From Nocardia jiangxiensis NBRC 101359 (lineage in GTDB: Bacteria > Actinomycetota > Actinomycetes > Mycobacteriales > Mycobacteriaceae): a stretch of DNA of 46,954 nt. The notes under the pieces are model-generated. The model did not search any database. It was given only the letters and a program-made list of their open reading frames with translations, and was not told the origin of the DNA. Below, one piece after another: positions 9,330 to 16,477 of the stretch (within the stretch, counting starts at the first letter, position 1; each line of letters starts with the position of its first letter). The position numbers and the translations under genes are program-made. The stretch lies in contig NZ_BAGB01000059.1 of the NCBI RefSeq assembly GCF_000308615.1, forward strand, positions 1 to 46,954. Direction: 5' to 3'.

Positions 9330-10673
9330 GTGTCTGAGATTGTGAGCCGCCGATCCTCCCGCAATGCCAAGCTGGCCAAGATTCCGCTGGGCATCGCGGG
9401 CCGTGCGGCCGTGGGATTCGGCCGCAAACTCGCCGGGGGCGACAAGCAGGAGATCAACGCGGAGCTGAATCAGAAGGCCGCCGAACAGCTGTTCTCCGTC
9501 TTGGGTGAACTCAAGGGCGGAGCAATGAAATTCGGACAGGCACTGTCGGTGATGGAGGCCGCGGTGCCGGAGGAGTTCGGCGAGCACTACCGAGACGCGC
9601 TCACCCGGTTACAGGCCGCCGCGCCCCCGATGCCCGCCAATGCCGTGCACCGCATGCTCGACCAGCAGCTCGGCACCGCGTGGCGGCAACGCTTCAAGGA
9701 CTTCGACGACGTTCCGGCCGCCTCGGCGAGCATCGGCCAGGTGCACCGGGCGGTGTGGTCCGACGGCCGGATCGTCGCGGTGAAGGTGCAGTATCCGGGC
9801 GCGGACGAAGCGCTGCGCGCGGACCTGAAAACCCTCAACCGGATGGCCGGAATGATGGGTTCGGTCATCCCCGGCGCCGACGTCAAACCGATCCTCGCCG
9901 AGATCACCGAGCGCACCGAGGAAGAACTCGACTACCGGCACGAGGCCGCGAATCAACGTCAGTTCGCCAAGGCCTTCGACGGCCATCCGCGATTCGTGGT
10001 GCCCAAGGTGGTGGCGAGCGCGCCGAAGGTAATCGTCACCGAATGGCTCGATGCCACACCGGTTTCCGCGATCATCAAGCGCGGAGCCGAGAATCCCGAG
10101 GGCACCGTCGAGGAGCGCAACGCCGTCGGCGCGCTGATGGGCGAATTCCACTTCTCCGCCCCCGCGATCGTCGGTCTGCTGCACGCCGATCCGCATCCGG
10201 GCAATTTCATGATGCTGCCGGACGGCCGGCTGTCGGTGATCGACTACGGCGCGTGCGCACCGCTGCCCGACGGATTCCCGGCGCTGCTGGGGCAGATGGT
10301 GGCCATGGCGGTGGACGAACGGTTCGACGAGCTGACCGCGCTGATGTACGACAACGGCTGGGTCATCCCGGGCCGCACGGTGACGCATCAGGAGATCTCC
10401 GATTATCTGCGGCCGTTCACCGATCCGATTCAGACGGAGTCCTTCCACTTCACTCGCAAGTGGATGCAGCGCGTCGCGGGCAAGGCCACCGACATCAACC
10501 GGCCGGAGATGAAAACCGGTATGGCCCTGCAACTTCCGGCAGAGCATGTGATGGTGTTCCGGGTACTGGCCGGATCCATCGGGATCTGCGCGCAACTCGA
10601 CGCCGAGATCCCGTTCATGAAGCTGATGCAGGACTGGGTGCCCGGTTACGTCGAACACCGTTCCGCCAGCTGA
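9330..10673 (+). CDS. ABC1/UbiB (AarF) atypical kinase family protein
   Basis: This 447-aa protein of the ABC1/ADCK atypical kinase family closely resembles Rv3197. The family motifs are in order: KxGQ region (GGAMKFGQALSVMEAA), ATP-binding VAVKVQYPG, an ExD-like helix (ELDYRHEAANQ), catalytic loop (HADPHPGNF) and metal-binding DYG. UbiB-type proteins act on isoprenoid-lipid/quinone homeostasis as ATPases; in mycobacteria the homologue is annotated as an ABC transporter-like protein linked to macrolide tolerance. The GTG at 9330 gives the family N-terminus VSEIVSRRSSRNAKLAK; a GTG at 9342 is also possible. It converges on whiB7, with a strong terminator between them. The upstream gap (9135-9329) holds no gene I can support. 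Confidence 0.9.
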   Translation: MSEIVSRRSSRNAKLAKIPLGIAGRAAVGFGRKLAGGDKQEINAELNQKAAEQLFSVLGELKGGAMKFGQALSVMEAAVPEEFGEHYRDALTRLQAAAPPMPANAVHRMLDQQLGTAWRQRFKDFDDVPAASASIGQVHRAVWSDGRIVAVKVQYPGADEALRADLKTLNRMAGMMGSVIPGADVKPILAEITERTEEELDYRHEAANQRQFAKAFDGHPRFVVPKVVASAPKVIVTEWLDATPVSAIIKRGAENPEGTVEERNAVGALMGEFHFSAPAIVGLLHADPHPGNFMMLPDGRLSVIDYGACAPLPDGFPALLGQMVAMAVDERFDELTALMYDNGWVIPGRTVTHQEISDYLRPFTDPIQTESFHFTRKWMQRVAGKATDINRPEMKTGMALQLPAEHVMVFRVLAGSIGICAQLDAEIPFMKLMQDWVPGYVEHRSAS

Positions 10674-10700
10674 TAATTCGGACTTTCCCCGGATGAGGGC

Positions 10701-10733
10701 GAGCCCCGCATCTCCGGTCGAGATGCGGGGCTC
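10701..10733. terminator. Bidirectional hairpin between the ABC1 kinase gene and whiB7
   Basis: A perfect 13-bp inverted repeat, GAGCCCCGCATCT / AGATGCGGGGCTC, has a 7-nt loop (CCGGTCG). It lies between the two convergent stop codons. There is no U-tract on either side, as is common for actinobacterial terminators. Confidence 0.75.
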
Positions 10734-10760
10734 GGTGCCGTCCCCCGGAAGTCGTCCGGC

Positions 10761-11069
10761 TCACGCCAGAGCGACCTTGCGCGGGCGGCCACGGGGCCGC
10801 TTGCGGGCGATCACGACACCTTGGTCGAAGATCTCGCCGCCCCAGACCCCCCAGGGCTCAGCACGATCCAGGGCAGCGCTCAGGCAGCCCTTGCGGATCG
10901 GGCAGGAAGCGCACAGCGCCTTCGCCTCCTCCAGTTGCGCAGGGCTCTCGGCGAACCAGAGATCGGGGTTGCCGACCCGGCAGGGCAGGCTCAGGGAAAC
11001 CCCCCGAGTACGGGTAGCCGGGGCCACGGGTGTACGGCATGTCACGCGAAATGCGGTCGCGGTGGACAC
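10761..11069 (-). CDS. whiB7: WhiB7 Fe-S transcription factor
   Basis: This 102-aa WhiB-family regulator partners SigA to activate intrinsic antibiotic-resistance genes. The four [4Fe-4S] ligands are C30, C53, C56 and C62 (CxxC plus a later Cys). An extra Cys11 is present. The WhiB signature GVWGGE (74-79) is followed by a C-terminal AT-hook, RPRGRPRK (91-98), the hallmark of WhiB7. The GTG start at 11069 has a GGAG Shine-Dalgarno 8 nt upstream. The roughly 550-nt leader between the promoter and this start contains an upstream ORF and a terminator hairpin (annotated separately), indicating attenuation control as in mycobacteria. It sits between the ABC1 kinase gene and uvrD2, the same place as in M. 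tuberculosis. Confidence 0.96.
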   Translation of the reverse strand: MSTATAFRVTCRTPVAPATRTRGVSLSLPCRVGNPDLWFAESPAQLEEAKALCASCPIRKGCLSAALDRAEPWGVWGGEIFDQGVVIARKRPRGRPRKVALA

Positions 11070-11107
11070 GTCTTGCTCCTTCAGCTCGTGCAGCGGTCAT
11101 AGGTGGT

Positions 11108-11130
11108 GGAAGACAACTGCGTTGTCTCCC
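11108..11130 (-). other. Second leader hairpin before whiB7
   Basis: On the whiB7 strand a hairpin with AGACAAC / GTTGTCT arms and a GCA loop is extended by a G-U and two G-C pairs to about 10 bp. It lies 39 nt before the whiB7 start codon and lacks a U-tract. It may be part of the antiterminator or may control access to the ribosome binding site; this is inferred from position. Confidence 0.45.
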
Positions 11131-11160
11131 GCGAAACCGGGGCCGGTGGCTGAGAGCCGG

Positions 11161-11201
11161 TAAAACAATGGCCACGGTTTCGCTGGTGCGATCCGTGGCC
11201 A
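11161..11201 (-). terminator. whiB7 leader attenuator (intrinsic terminator)
   Basis: On the minus strand a 9-bp perfect stem TGGCCACGG / CCGTGGCCA with a 15-nt loop is followed directly by a U-rich tract, TTGTTTTACC. It lies 22 nt after the stop of the 106-codon upstream ORF and about 90 nt before whiB7. A small hairpin (GGGAA/TTCCC, 11210-11223) overlaps the uORF stop codon. The layout fits ribosome-stalling-dependent antitermination, known for mycobacterial whiB7. Confidence 0.7.
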
Positions 11202-11222
11202 GAGGCTGTGGGAAGAGTTTCC

Positions 11223-11543
11223 CTACCTGAGTCGACTTCGGTGTCGAATCCTGATCACGGTCGCTGGGTGGGCCTGGCGGAGGTGGAATGCCTGCAGCAG
11301 ATAGGCCGCCATGGGTGCGGCATCGGCTGCGTCGGCTCCGGCATTCGTGAATGCCGGGCGCCAGCTCCGCTCGAGCTTGTCCGTTTTGATTTCACGCTGC
11401 GGCGCTTGCAATTCGGCACCGAAAACGCTTGCAACGGAATGCCCGGTCCCCTGCATGGCGAGGACCCCCCGGGAGACGGACGCACCCGGAATCGCCGACA
11501 CGGCAATGCCGATCGGGGCGATGGTGTTCGCGATTCCGTTCAT
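11223..11543 (-). CDS. Leader ORF (106 aa) upstream of whiB7
   Basis: This small ORF starts at ATG 11543 with a very strong Shine-Dalgarno (GGAGGGAGG) 8 nt upstream and begins MNGIANTIAPIGIAVSAIPG. Third-position GC is high through most of its length, supporting translation. The last ten codons change character: five of them are arginine, all using codons rare in this genome (AGG, CGA), ending CGA CTC AGG TAG. The stop is immediately followed by a small hairpin and then the terminator. It lies in the leader downstream of the whiB7 promoter, so it is best read as the regulatory uORF rather than an independent protein, although 106 codons is long for such a peptide. I recognise no domain. Confidence 0.55.
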   Translation of the reverse strand: MNGIANTIAPIGIAVSAIPGASVSRGVLAMQGTGHSVASVFGAELQAPQREIKTDKLERSWRPAFTNAGADAADAAPMAAYLLQAFHLRQAHPATVIRIRHRSRLR

Positions 11544-11622
11544 TTCGTCTGCCTCCCTCCATGAATCGTTGTTCGTCGATGTACTGTGCGCGCGGGGATT
11601 GTCCTCCCGTTGCTTGCAATCC

Positions 11623-11661
11623 ACCCTACGGGCGTCTTACAGACCCGCACAACCCATTTTT
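11623..11661 (-). promoter_or_regulatory. WhiB7-type (autoregulated) promoter of the whiB7 leader
   Basis: Read on the minus strand: an A/T block AAAAAT (11661-11656), 3 nt (GGG), a -35 TTGTGC (11652-11647), an 18-nt spacer and a -10 TAGGGT (11628-11623). An A/T-rich element just upstream of -35 is the known WhiB7 AT-hook target. The predicted transcription start is near 11616, giving a leader of about 550 nt. The region between uvrD2's stop and this promoter (11662-11715) holds nothing else obvious. Confidence 0.6.
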
Positions 11662-11715
11662 CACCTGCAGTTTTGGGGGCATGCGGCCACCGGCGAAACG
11701 TGGTCGTGCCGGTGG

Positions 11716-13869
11716 TTATCGCGCTGCCATCCGCGAGCGCACGATCGCCAGCAACTCCGAGCCGAACTGCTCCCGACGCTGCTGTCCCATCCCCGGCACC
11801 GCGGCCAGTGCGTCGTCGGTGGTCGGCCACTGTTCGGCGATCGCGGTCAGGATGTTGACGCTGAGCACCGCGAACGGTTTGATCTCCAACTCGTGCGCCT
11901 TGTCGCGCCGCCAGTCCTGCAACTCGGCCAACAGCACCGGATCCACCTCGCCGGGGCAGCTCGCACACCGCCCGAGCAGGGTGTCGCGGGAGGCGAGCAG
12001 AGAGCGGCCGCACACCCGGCAGACCGGCAAGCGCTTGTTGCGTTCGGTGCCGGGATCGGCGCGGCGAGCCACCAGTGAGGCCGGGGAATCCTCGGGGACC
12101 AGGCCGTTCAGGAAGCGGCTGCGCCGGCGCGAGCTGCGTGCGCCCTCGCTGCGGGCCAGCGCCCAGGTCAAGCGCAGATGTTCGCGGGCGCGGGTGACGC
12201 CCACGTAGAGCAGTCGGCGCTCCTCCTCGAGCGCCGCCTCGTCGGCGACCGCGCCGCCCTCACCCAGCACGTGCGAGATCGGCAGGGTGCCATCCGCCAG
12301 GCCGATCAGGAAAACCGCGTCCCATTCCAGTCCCTTGGCCGCGTGCAGCGAGGCCAGGGTGACGCCCTGCACCGTCGGTGGATGGCGAGCCTCGGCGCGG
12401 GCGGCGAGTTCGCGCAGCAGGCCCGGCAGGGCCAGTTCCGGATCGGCCTCGGTGAGTTCCTCGGTGAGACGGACCAGCGCGTTCAACGAGGCCCAGCGTT
12501 CGCGGGCCTGCGCACCGCTGGGCTCGACGGCGGTCAGGCCCAGCCGGGACAGGGCCGCGCGCACCAGCGTGATCAACTCCGGGCCGCGGGCATCGGGGAG
12601 ATCCTCGCGAGATGCGTTCTGGCGCAACGCCTGTACCGCCTGGCGGACCTCCGTGCGCTGGAAGAAACCCTCACCTCCGCGCACCTGATACGGAATACCT
12701 GCCTCGGTCAGCGCCTGTTCATAGGCCTCGGACTGGGCGTTGATCCGGTACAGCACGGCGATCTCCGCGGCCGGGACGCCCTTGCTCAGCAGGCGCCCGA
12801 TCGCCTTGGCGACACCGAGCGCCTCCGCGGGTTCGTGCTCGTATTCACCGAAGGTCGGTTCCGGGCCGTCGGGTCGCTGGCCGATCAGCTGCAGCCGGGT
12901 GCCCGCGATCCGGCCGCGGGCCGCGCCGATCACCCGGTTCGCCAGCGCCACCACCTGCGGAGTCGACCGGTAATCGCGTTCGAGGCGGACCACCGTCGCC
13001 TCCGGGAAGCGACGCGAGAAGTCCAGCAGATATCCCGGGCTCGCGCCGGTGAAGGAATAGATGGTCTGATTCGCGTCGCCGACGACGGTCAGATCGTCGC
13101 GACCGCCCAGCCAGGCATCCAGCACACGCTGCTGCAGCGGCGTGACGTCCTGATATTCGTCGACGACGAAACACCGGTAGCGACCGCGGAACTCCTCGGC
13201 CACGGCGGCGTAGTCCTCGAGTGCGGCCGCGGTGTGCAGCAGCAGATCGTCGAAGTCCAGCAGCATGCCCTCGGGCGTGGTCTTGAGCGATTCGTAGCCG
13301 GTGTAGACCTCGGCGACCCGCTGCGGGTCGTACGGCGTCTCGCGCCGGTGCCGGGCCGCGGCCGCGGCGTAGTCCTCGGGAGCGATCAAAGATGCTTTGG
13401 CCCACTCGATTTCGCCGAGCAGATCGCGCACGCTCTCGGTCGCGGTGGACAGTCCCACCCGGTTCGCCGCCTGCGCGACGATCGGGAACTTACCGTCCAC
13501 CAGCCGCCACGGCACCTCGCCGACGACCTGCGGCCAGAAGTATCGCAGCTGACGCAGCGCCGCCGCGTGAAAGGTGCGGGCCTGCACCGTATTCGCCGCA
13601 CCGCCCAGCCCCAGCGAGCGCAATCGCCCACGCAATTCTCCGGCCGCGCGAGCGGTGAACGTCACGGCCAGTACCTGATCGGCCCGGACGTGCCCGGCCG
13701 AGACGAGATGGGCGATGCGATGCGTGATCGTGCGGGTCTTGCCCGTACCCGCACCCGCCAGCACACACACCGGGCCGCGAGGCGCCCGGACGGCGGCCGC
13801 CTGCTCGGGATCGAGTCCGTCGAGTGGGTGGCCGGACGAGGCGGGCAGAGCGGGCACGGGCTCCATCAT
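11716..13869 (-). CDS. uvrD2: ATP-dependent DNA helicase UvrD2
   Basis: This 717-aa SF1A 3'-5' DNA helicase has Walker A AGAGTGKT (Lys44), motif II DEYQDVT, the GDANQTIYSFTGA block (motif III region) and later SF1 motifs such as VTLASLHAAKGLEWD and LLYVGVTRAREHL. The C-terminal extension is that of UvrD2: a tetracysteine element (CRVCG...CASC, near residue 605) and an HRDC domain in the last about 75 residues. The upstream in-frame ORF to 14004 is non-homologous, so I chose ATG 13869 (a second ATG is at 13866). Known for M. tuberculosis UvrD2: essential, with the tetracysteine motif coupling ATPase to unwinding. It diverges from the DUF4189 gene; the 275-bp gap between them has a TACAGT hexamer near 14034 and no gene. 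Confidence 0.95.
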   Translation of the reverse strand: MMEPVPALPASSGHPLDGLDPEQAAAVRAPRGPVCVLAGAGTGKTRTITHRIAHLVSAGHVRADQVLAVTFTARAAGELRGRLRSLGLGGAANTVQARTFHAAALRQLRYFWPQVVGEVPWRLVDGKFPIVAQAANRVGLSTATESVRDLLGEIEWAKASLIAPEDYAAAAARHRRETPYDPQRVAEVYTGYESLKTTPEGMLLDFDDLLLHTAAALEDYAAVAEEFRGRYRCFVVDEYQDVTPLQQRVLDAWLGGRDDLTVVGDANQTIYSFTGASPGYLLDFSRRFPEATVVRLERDYRSTPQVVALANRVIGAARGRIAGTRLQLIGQRPDGPEPTFGEYEHEPAEALGVAKAIGRLLSKGVPAAEIAVLYRINAQSEAYEQALTEAGIPYQVRGGEGFFQRTEVRQAVQALRQNASREDLPDARGPELITLVRAALSRLGLTAVEPSGAQARERWASLNALVRLTEELTEADPELALPGLLRELAARAEARHPPTVQGVTLASLHAAKGLEWDAVFLIGLADGTLPISHVLGEGGAVADEAALEEERRLLYVGVTRAREHLRLTWALARSEGARSSRRRSRFLNGLVPEDSPASLVARRADPGTERNKRLPVCRVCGRSLLASRDTLLGRCASCPGEVDPVLLAELQDWRRDKAHELEIKPFAVLSVNILTAIAEQWPTTDDALAAVPGMGQQRREQFGSELLAIVRSRMAAR

Positions 13870-14144
13870 GACAGCGCAGTCCGACAGATTCTGCGGGTAC
13901 CGCCCGCCGCCGTGGTCCCGGCCACGGAAGTTGCCTGCGCGATCGTATCGTCGGCTCCGAAATCCGATGGCACGCCGATTTCGCTGGTGGCACACTACAT
14001 TCATCGAGCATGCGACGGTCAGCCGGACGTGCGCTACAGTGACGAGCCGATGTGGGCTCGAGAGTACAGACGGGGGTGTTCAGCGGTGGTACCGACAGCA
14101 GCGCAACACCTTTCCCTCGTGATTGACACCAAGGCGGTCGACCG

Positions 14145-15161
14145 GTGAGTTATCCCCCGCAGCCACCCCAGCCGGGTCAGCCCGACGAAGAGGCGGCGAA
14201 GCCCACGATCCACTACTCGGGACCACCGGATCAGGCGCCCGGCCAGCCCGCACCGGGTGCTCCGTACCCGCCTCCCGGGCAGTCCTCGCCGGACAACCCG
14301 ACCCAGCAGATCGGCCAGTCCGCACCGCACAACCCGACGCAGCCGATCGGCCAGTCCGCACCGGGAATTCCGTATCCGGCCGATCACGCCACCCAGATGT
14401 ACTCGGGTCAGCAGCAGCCGTACACCGCACCGCCGCAGCCGTACACCCCCGAGCAGCCGTACACCGGACCGGCCCAGCCCTATGCGGGCGATCAGGGTTA
14501 TCCGCAGGGGCAGTATCCGTCCGGTCCGGCGTATCCGCAGGCGCAGTACTCCCCCGAGCAGCAGTATCCGCCGACGCAGGGCTATCCGCCGGGGCAGATT
14601 CCACCCGGCCAGATTCCGCCCTACGGGACCGGCGGCCCGGCCGGATCCGGTGGCGGCGGGGGCACCAATATTCCGCTGGTCATCGCGGCGGTCGTGGTCG
14701 CGTTGATCGTCGTCGGCGTCGGCGGGTATTTCCTGCTGCGCCCGCATCACAGCGACAGCAACGTCGCGACCGGAACCTCGACCACCACGTCGGCGGAGTC
14801 GTCGGAGACCGAGACGACGACCACCGCACCCGAGACCACCACCACCGAACCCGAGCCCGCCGACGAATGGATCGCCGCGACCTACAACGCCGACACCCAC
14901 CAGGTTTCGTGGGCCAAGAGTTCGGTCGGGTCCGACGACGCCACCTCGCGCGCCAACTCCCAATGCGGCAACAGTTGCCAGCCGGCCACCTGGGCGAAGA
15001 ACGGCTGCGTCGCGATCGCCGTCGGCGAGCGCGACGGCTGGGCCGGTTCCTGGGGCTCCACCGTGTCGGAGGCCGAATCCAAGGCCATCTCCTCGGCGCA
15101 GACGAACTTCAAGGTCAGCGGCCCGTTCCACACCTGGTCCAAGTGCGCCAGCGACAGCTGA
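14145..15161 (+). CDS. Proline-rich membrane-anchored DUF4189 protein
   Basis: This 338-aa protein has a Pro/Gln/Tyr/Gly-rich cytoplasmic N-terminus (1-170), a single transmembrane helix (about 176-198), a Thr/Glu/Ser-rich linker (205-240) and a C-terminal DUF4189 domain (242-336) with three cysteines (CGNSC, NGC) and Trp/Gly-rich motifs. The N-terminus contains tandem duplications: NPTQQIGQSAP / NPTQPIGQSAP and repeated QPYT units. The GTG start at 14145 gives the typical MSYPPQPPQPG opening. DUF4189 is an extracytoplasmic domain of unknown role, common in Nocardia and mycobacteria. It is not part of the M. tuberculosis gene order here and belongs to the inserted block with MarR and EVE. It converges on marR over 8 bp. 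Confidence 0.88.
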   Translation: MSYPPQPPQPGQPDEEAAKPTIHYSGPPDQAPGQPAPGAPYPPPGQSSPDNPTQQIGQSAPHNPTQPIGQSAPGIPYPADHATQMYSGQQQPYTAPPQPYTPEQPYTGPAQPYAGDQGYPQGQYPSGPAYPQAQYSPEQQYPPTQGYPPGQIPPGQIPPYGTGGPAGSGGGGGTNIPLVIAAVVVALIVVGVGGYFLLRPHHSDSNVATGTSTTTSAESSETETTTTAPETTTTEPEPADEWIAATYNADTHQVSWAKSSVGSDDATSRANSQCGNSCQPATWAKNGCVAIAVGERDGWAGSWGSTVSEAESKAISSAQTNFKVSGPFHTWSKCASDS

Positions 15162-15169
15162 CCGGGCGG

Positions 15170-15622
15170 CTATCGCTCGCGTAGCCGCCGTAGGTTCCTG
15201 GCGAATTCGGCGGCGTCGGCGCCGAGTCGGCCGAAGAAGTCCCGGTCGCAGGCTTCCACGGCGGTAATGGCACGGTTCACCAGCGCCGTACCCGCCTCGG
15301 TGGGGCGCAACGCCTTGGCGCGGCGGTCGCTGGGATGATCGCGGCGCTCGACCAGTTTCTTGTGCTCCAAGGTGCGCAGGACCTGGGAAGTCATCATCGG
15401 ATCGGTGACCGCGTGCTCGGCCAGGTCCCGCTGGGTGACCGGATCACCGGCGGCCGTATCCGTGAGCCAGGTGACCGCTGCCAGCAGCACGAACTGCACA
15501 TGGGTGAGGTCGAACGGGGCCAGCGCCGTGCGCTGGGCGGCCTGCCAGCGGTTGGTCACCTGCCACAGCAGCAGGCCCGGACTGTCGTCCGCGCGGGCGA
15601 ATTCGGTGCGCAGTGCGTTCAC
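15170..15622 (-). CDS. MarR family transcriptional regulator
   Basis: This 150-aa winged-helix regulator starts at GTG 15622, which overlaps the TGA of the upstream EVE gene (GTGA), indicating translational coupling. The helix-turn-helix is in VTQRDLAEHAVTDPMMTSQVL, followed by the wing (ERRDHPSDRRAKALRPTEAG). The N-terminal half begins FARADDSPGLLLWQVTNRWQ, typical of the MarR dimerisation helix. The upstream ORF extension to 15703 reads through the EVE gene in another frame and is rejected. A near-perfect 20-bp palindrome in front of the operon (16105-16124) is the obvious candidate operator, giving autoregulation. Confidence 0.9.
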   Translation of the reverse strand: MNALRTEFARADDSPGLLLWQVTNRWQAAQRTALAPFDLTHVQFVLLAAVTWLTDTAAGDPVTQRDLAEHAVTDPMMTSQVLRTLEHKKLVERRDHPSDRRAKALRPTEAGTALVNRAITAVEACDRDFFGRLGADAAEFARNLRRLRER

Positions 15623-16100
15623 GCGCCGACCATCGCCCTGGAGATCCCCCCGAAGTCGTGTGCGCTGAGCTCGACCAATCCGCGCCGGAGTACGACGCCC
15701 CAATTGGGGACGCTGGTCAGTTCGAGTTCCCCGCGCAACGCAGCGATCGCACCTCCCGCACCCCCGTGGCGTAGCTCACCGCCCGACGCCACGGCCGGAA
15801 GCAACCATCCTGGTCCTCGGCCTGCCAGGCCGGGCGATCCTCGATCATGCCGAGCGCGGTGAACGCCTTGACCACCGCTCCCTCGCGCATCCCGGTACGC
15901 GGTGAGTAGTGCACCAGGCCGTCACCGGGCCGCATCCGCTCGACCGGTGCGCGTTTGCCGTGATTGGCCTGTGCGACACCGAGTTCCACGCCGCAACGGA
16001 CGTGGTCGCGAGAGACCACGGCCAGCCAGTACCTACTCGTGCCCACCGGATCGGGTATGAGCTGCCACTGTGCTCGGTCGTCCCGAGCTGTACGCGTCAT
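15619..16100 (-). pseudogene. EVE-domain (UPF0310) protein gene with a single-base frameshift
   Basis: The N-terminal part (from ATG 16100, MTRTARDDRAQWQLIPD) carries EVE/UPF0310 signatures: SRYWLAVVSRDHV, AQANHGKRAPVERMRPGDGL, HYSPRTGM and CFRPWRRAVSY. That frame runs off the family after 'ATGVREV' and stops at 15717. The missing family C-terminus (LRGELELTSVPNWG, VLRRGLVELSAHDFG, ISRAMVGA) is present in the adjacent frame and ends at 15619. The join is near 15760, where one base appears to be missing; restoring it gives a 160-aa protein, the usual size. EVE domains bind modified bases or nucleic acid. It is either a real pseudogene or a sequencing/assembly error; GTGA overlap with marR argues that the ancestral gene was functional. 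Confidence 0.8.
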
Positions 16101-16104
16101 GAAT

Positions 16105-16124
16105 ATAGTATGCGCGCTTACTAT
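16105..16124. promoter_or_regulatory. 20-bp palindrome, likely MarR operator over the EVE-marR promoter
   Basis: ATAGTATGCGCGCTTACTAT is symmetrical at 18 of 20 positions (ATAGTA / TACTAT arms around GCGCGC). It lies 4 bp before the EVE start codon. On the minus strand, TACTAT (16110-16105) could act as a -10, which would place the transcription start at or beside the ATG, a leaderless transcript. The site also precedes mrx1 on the other strand by 56 bp. Confidence 0.6.
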
Positions 16125-16179
16125 TTGTCGCCGCAACCCCGCTGGGAACACCGTCGGGCCGCACGATGTTGAATGAGCC

Positions 16180-16431
16180 GTGACTGGAACCGATCTGACC
16201 ATGTACTCCACGACCTGGTGCGGCTACTGCCGCCGCCTCGAGAAGCAGCTCGACGAGGCGGGCATCACCTACACCAAGGTCGATATCGAACAGGACCCTG
16301 CTGCGGCCGAGTTCGTCGGCAGCGTCAACAACGGCAACCACGTGGTGCCGACCGTGAAGTACAGCGACGGTTCCACCGCCACGAACCCAACCCTGGTCCA
16401 GGTCAAGCAAGCCCTCTCGGCCATCGCCTGA
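16180..16431 (+). CDS. mrx1: Mycoredoxin (glutaredoxin-like, CGYC)
   Basis: This 83-aa thioredoxin-fold protein has the active site WCGYC (residues 14-17 for CGYC), a TVPTVK-like cis-Pro region (VVPTVKYSDG) and a C-terminal helix. Mycoredoxin-1 (Rv3198A) reduces mycothiol mixed disulfides on proteins in the cytosol. The GTG at 16180 starts MTGTDLTMYSTTW; no strong Shine-Dalgarno is visible. It converges on nudC across a hairpin. In M. tuberculosis it also sits next to uvrD2 and nudC, but here three genes separate it from uvrD2. Confidence 0.92.
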   Translation: MTGTDLTMYSTTWCGYCRRLEKQLDEAGITYTKVDIEQDPAAAEFVGSVNNGNHVVPTVKYSDGSTATNPTLVQVKQALSAIA

Positions 16432-16439
16432 TCTCGCGC

Positions 16440-16464
16440 GACCGGCCGATGCTCTCGGCCGGTC
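16440..16464. terminator. Bidirectional hairpin between mrx1 and nudC
   Basis: A perfect 10-bp inverted repeat, GACCGGCCGA / TCGGCCGGTC, with a TGCTC loop lies between the convergent stops. No U-tract is present. Confidence 0.65.
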
Positions 16465-16477
16465 CGGCACCGCTACC

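Noticed and set aside
12178..14148. Plus-strand ORF of 656 codons over uvrD2
   Set aside because: Shadow of uvrD2: no motifs, and the minus strand carries complete helicase motifs.
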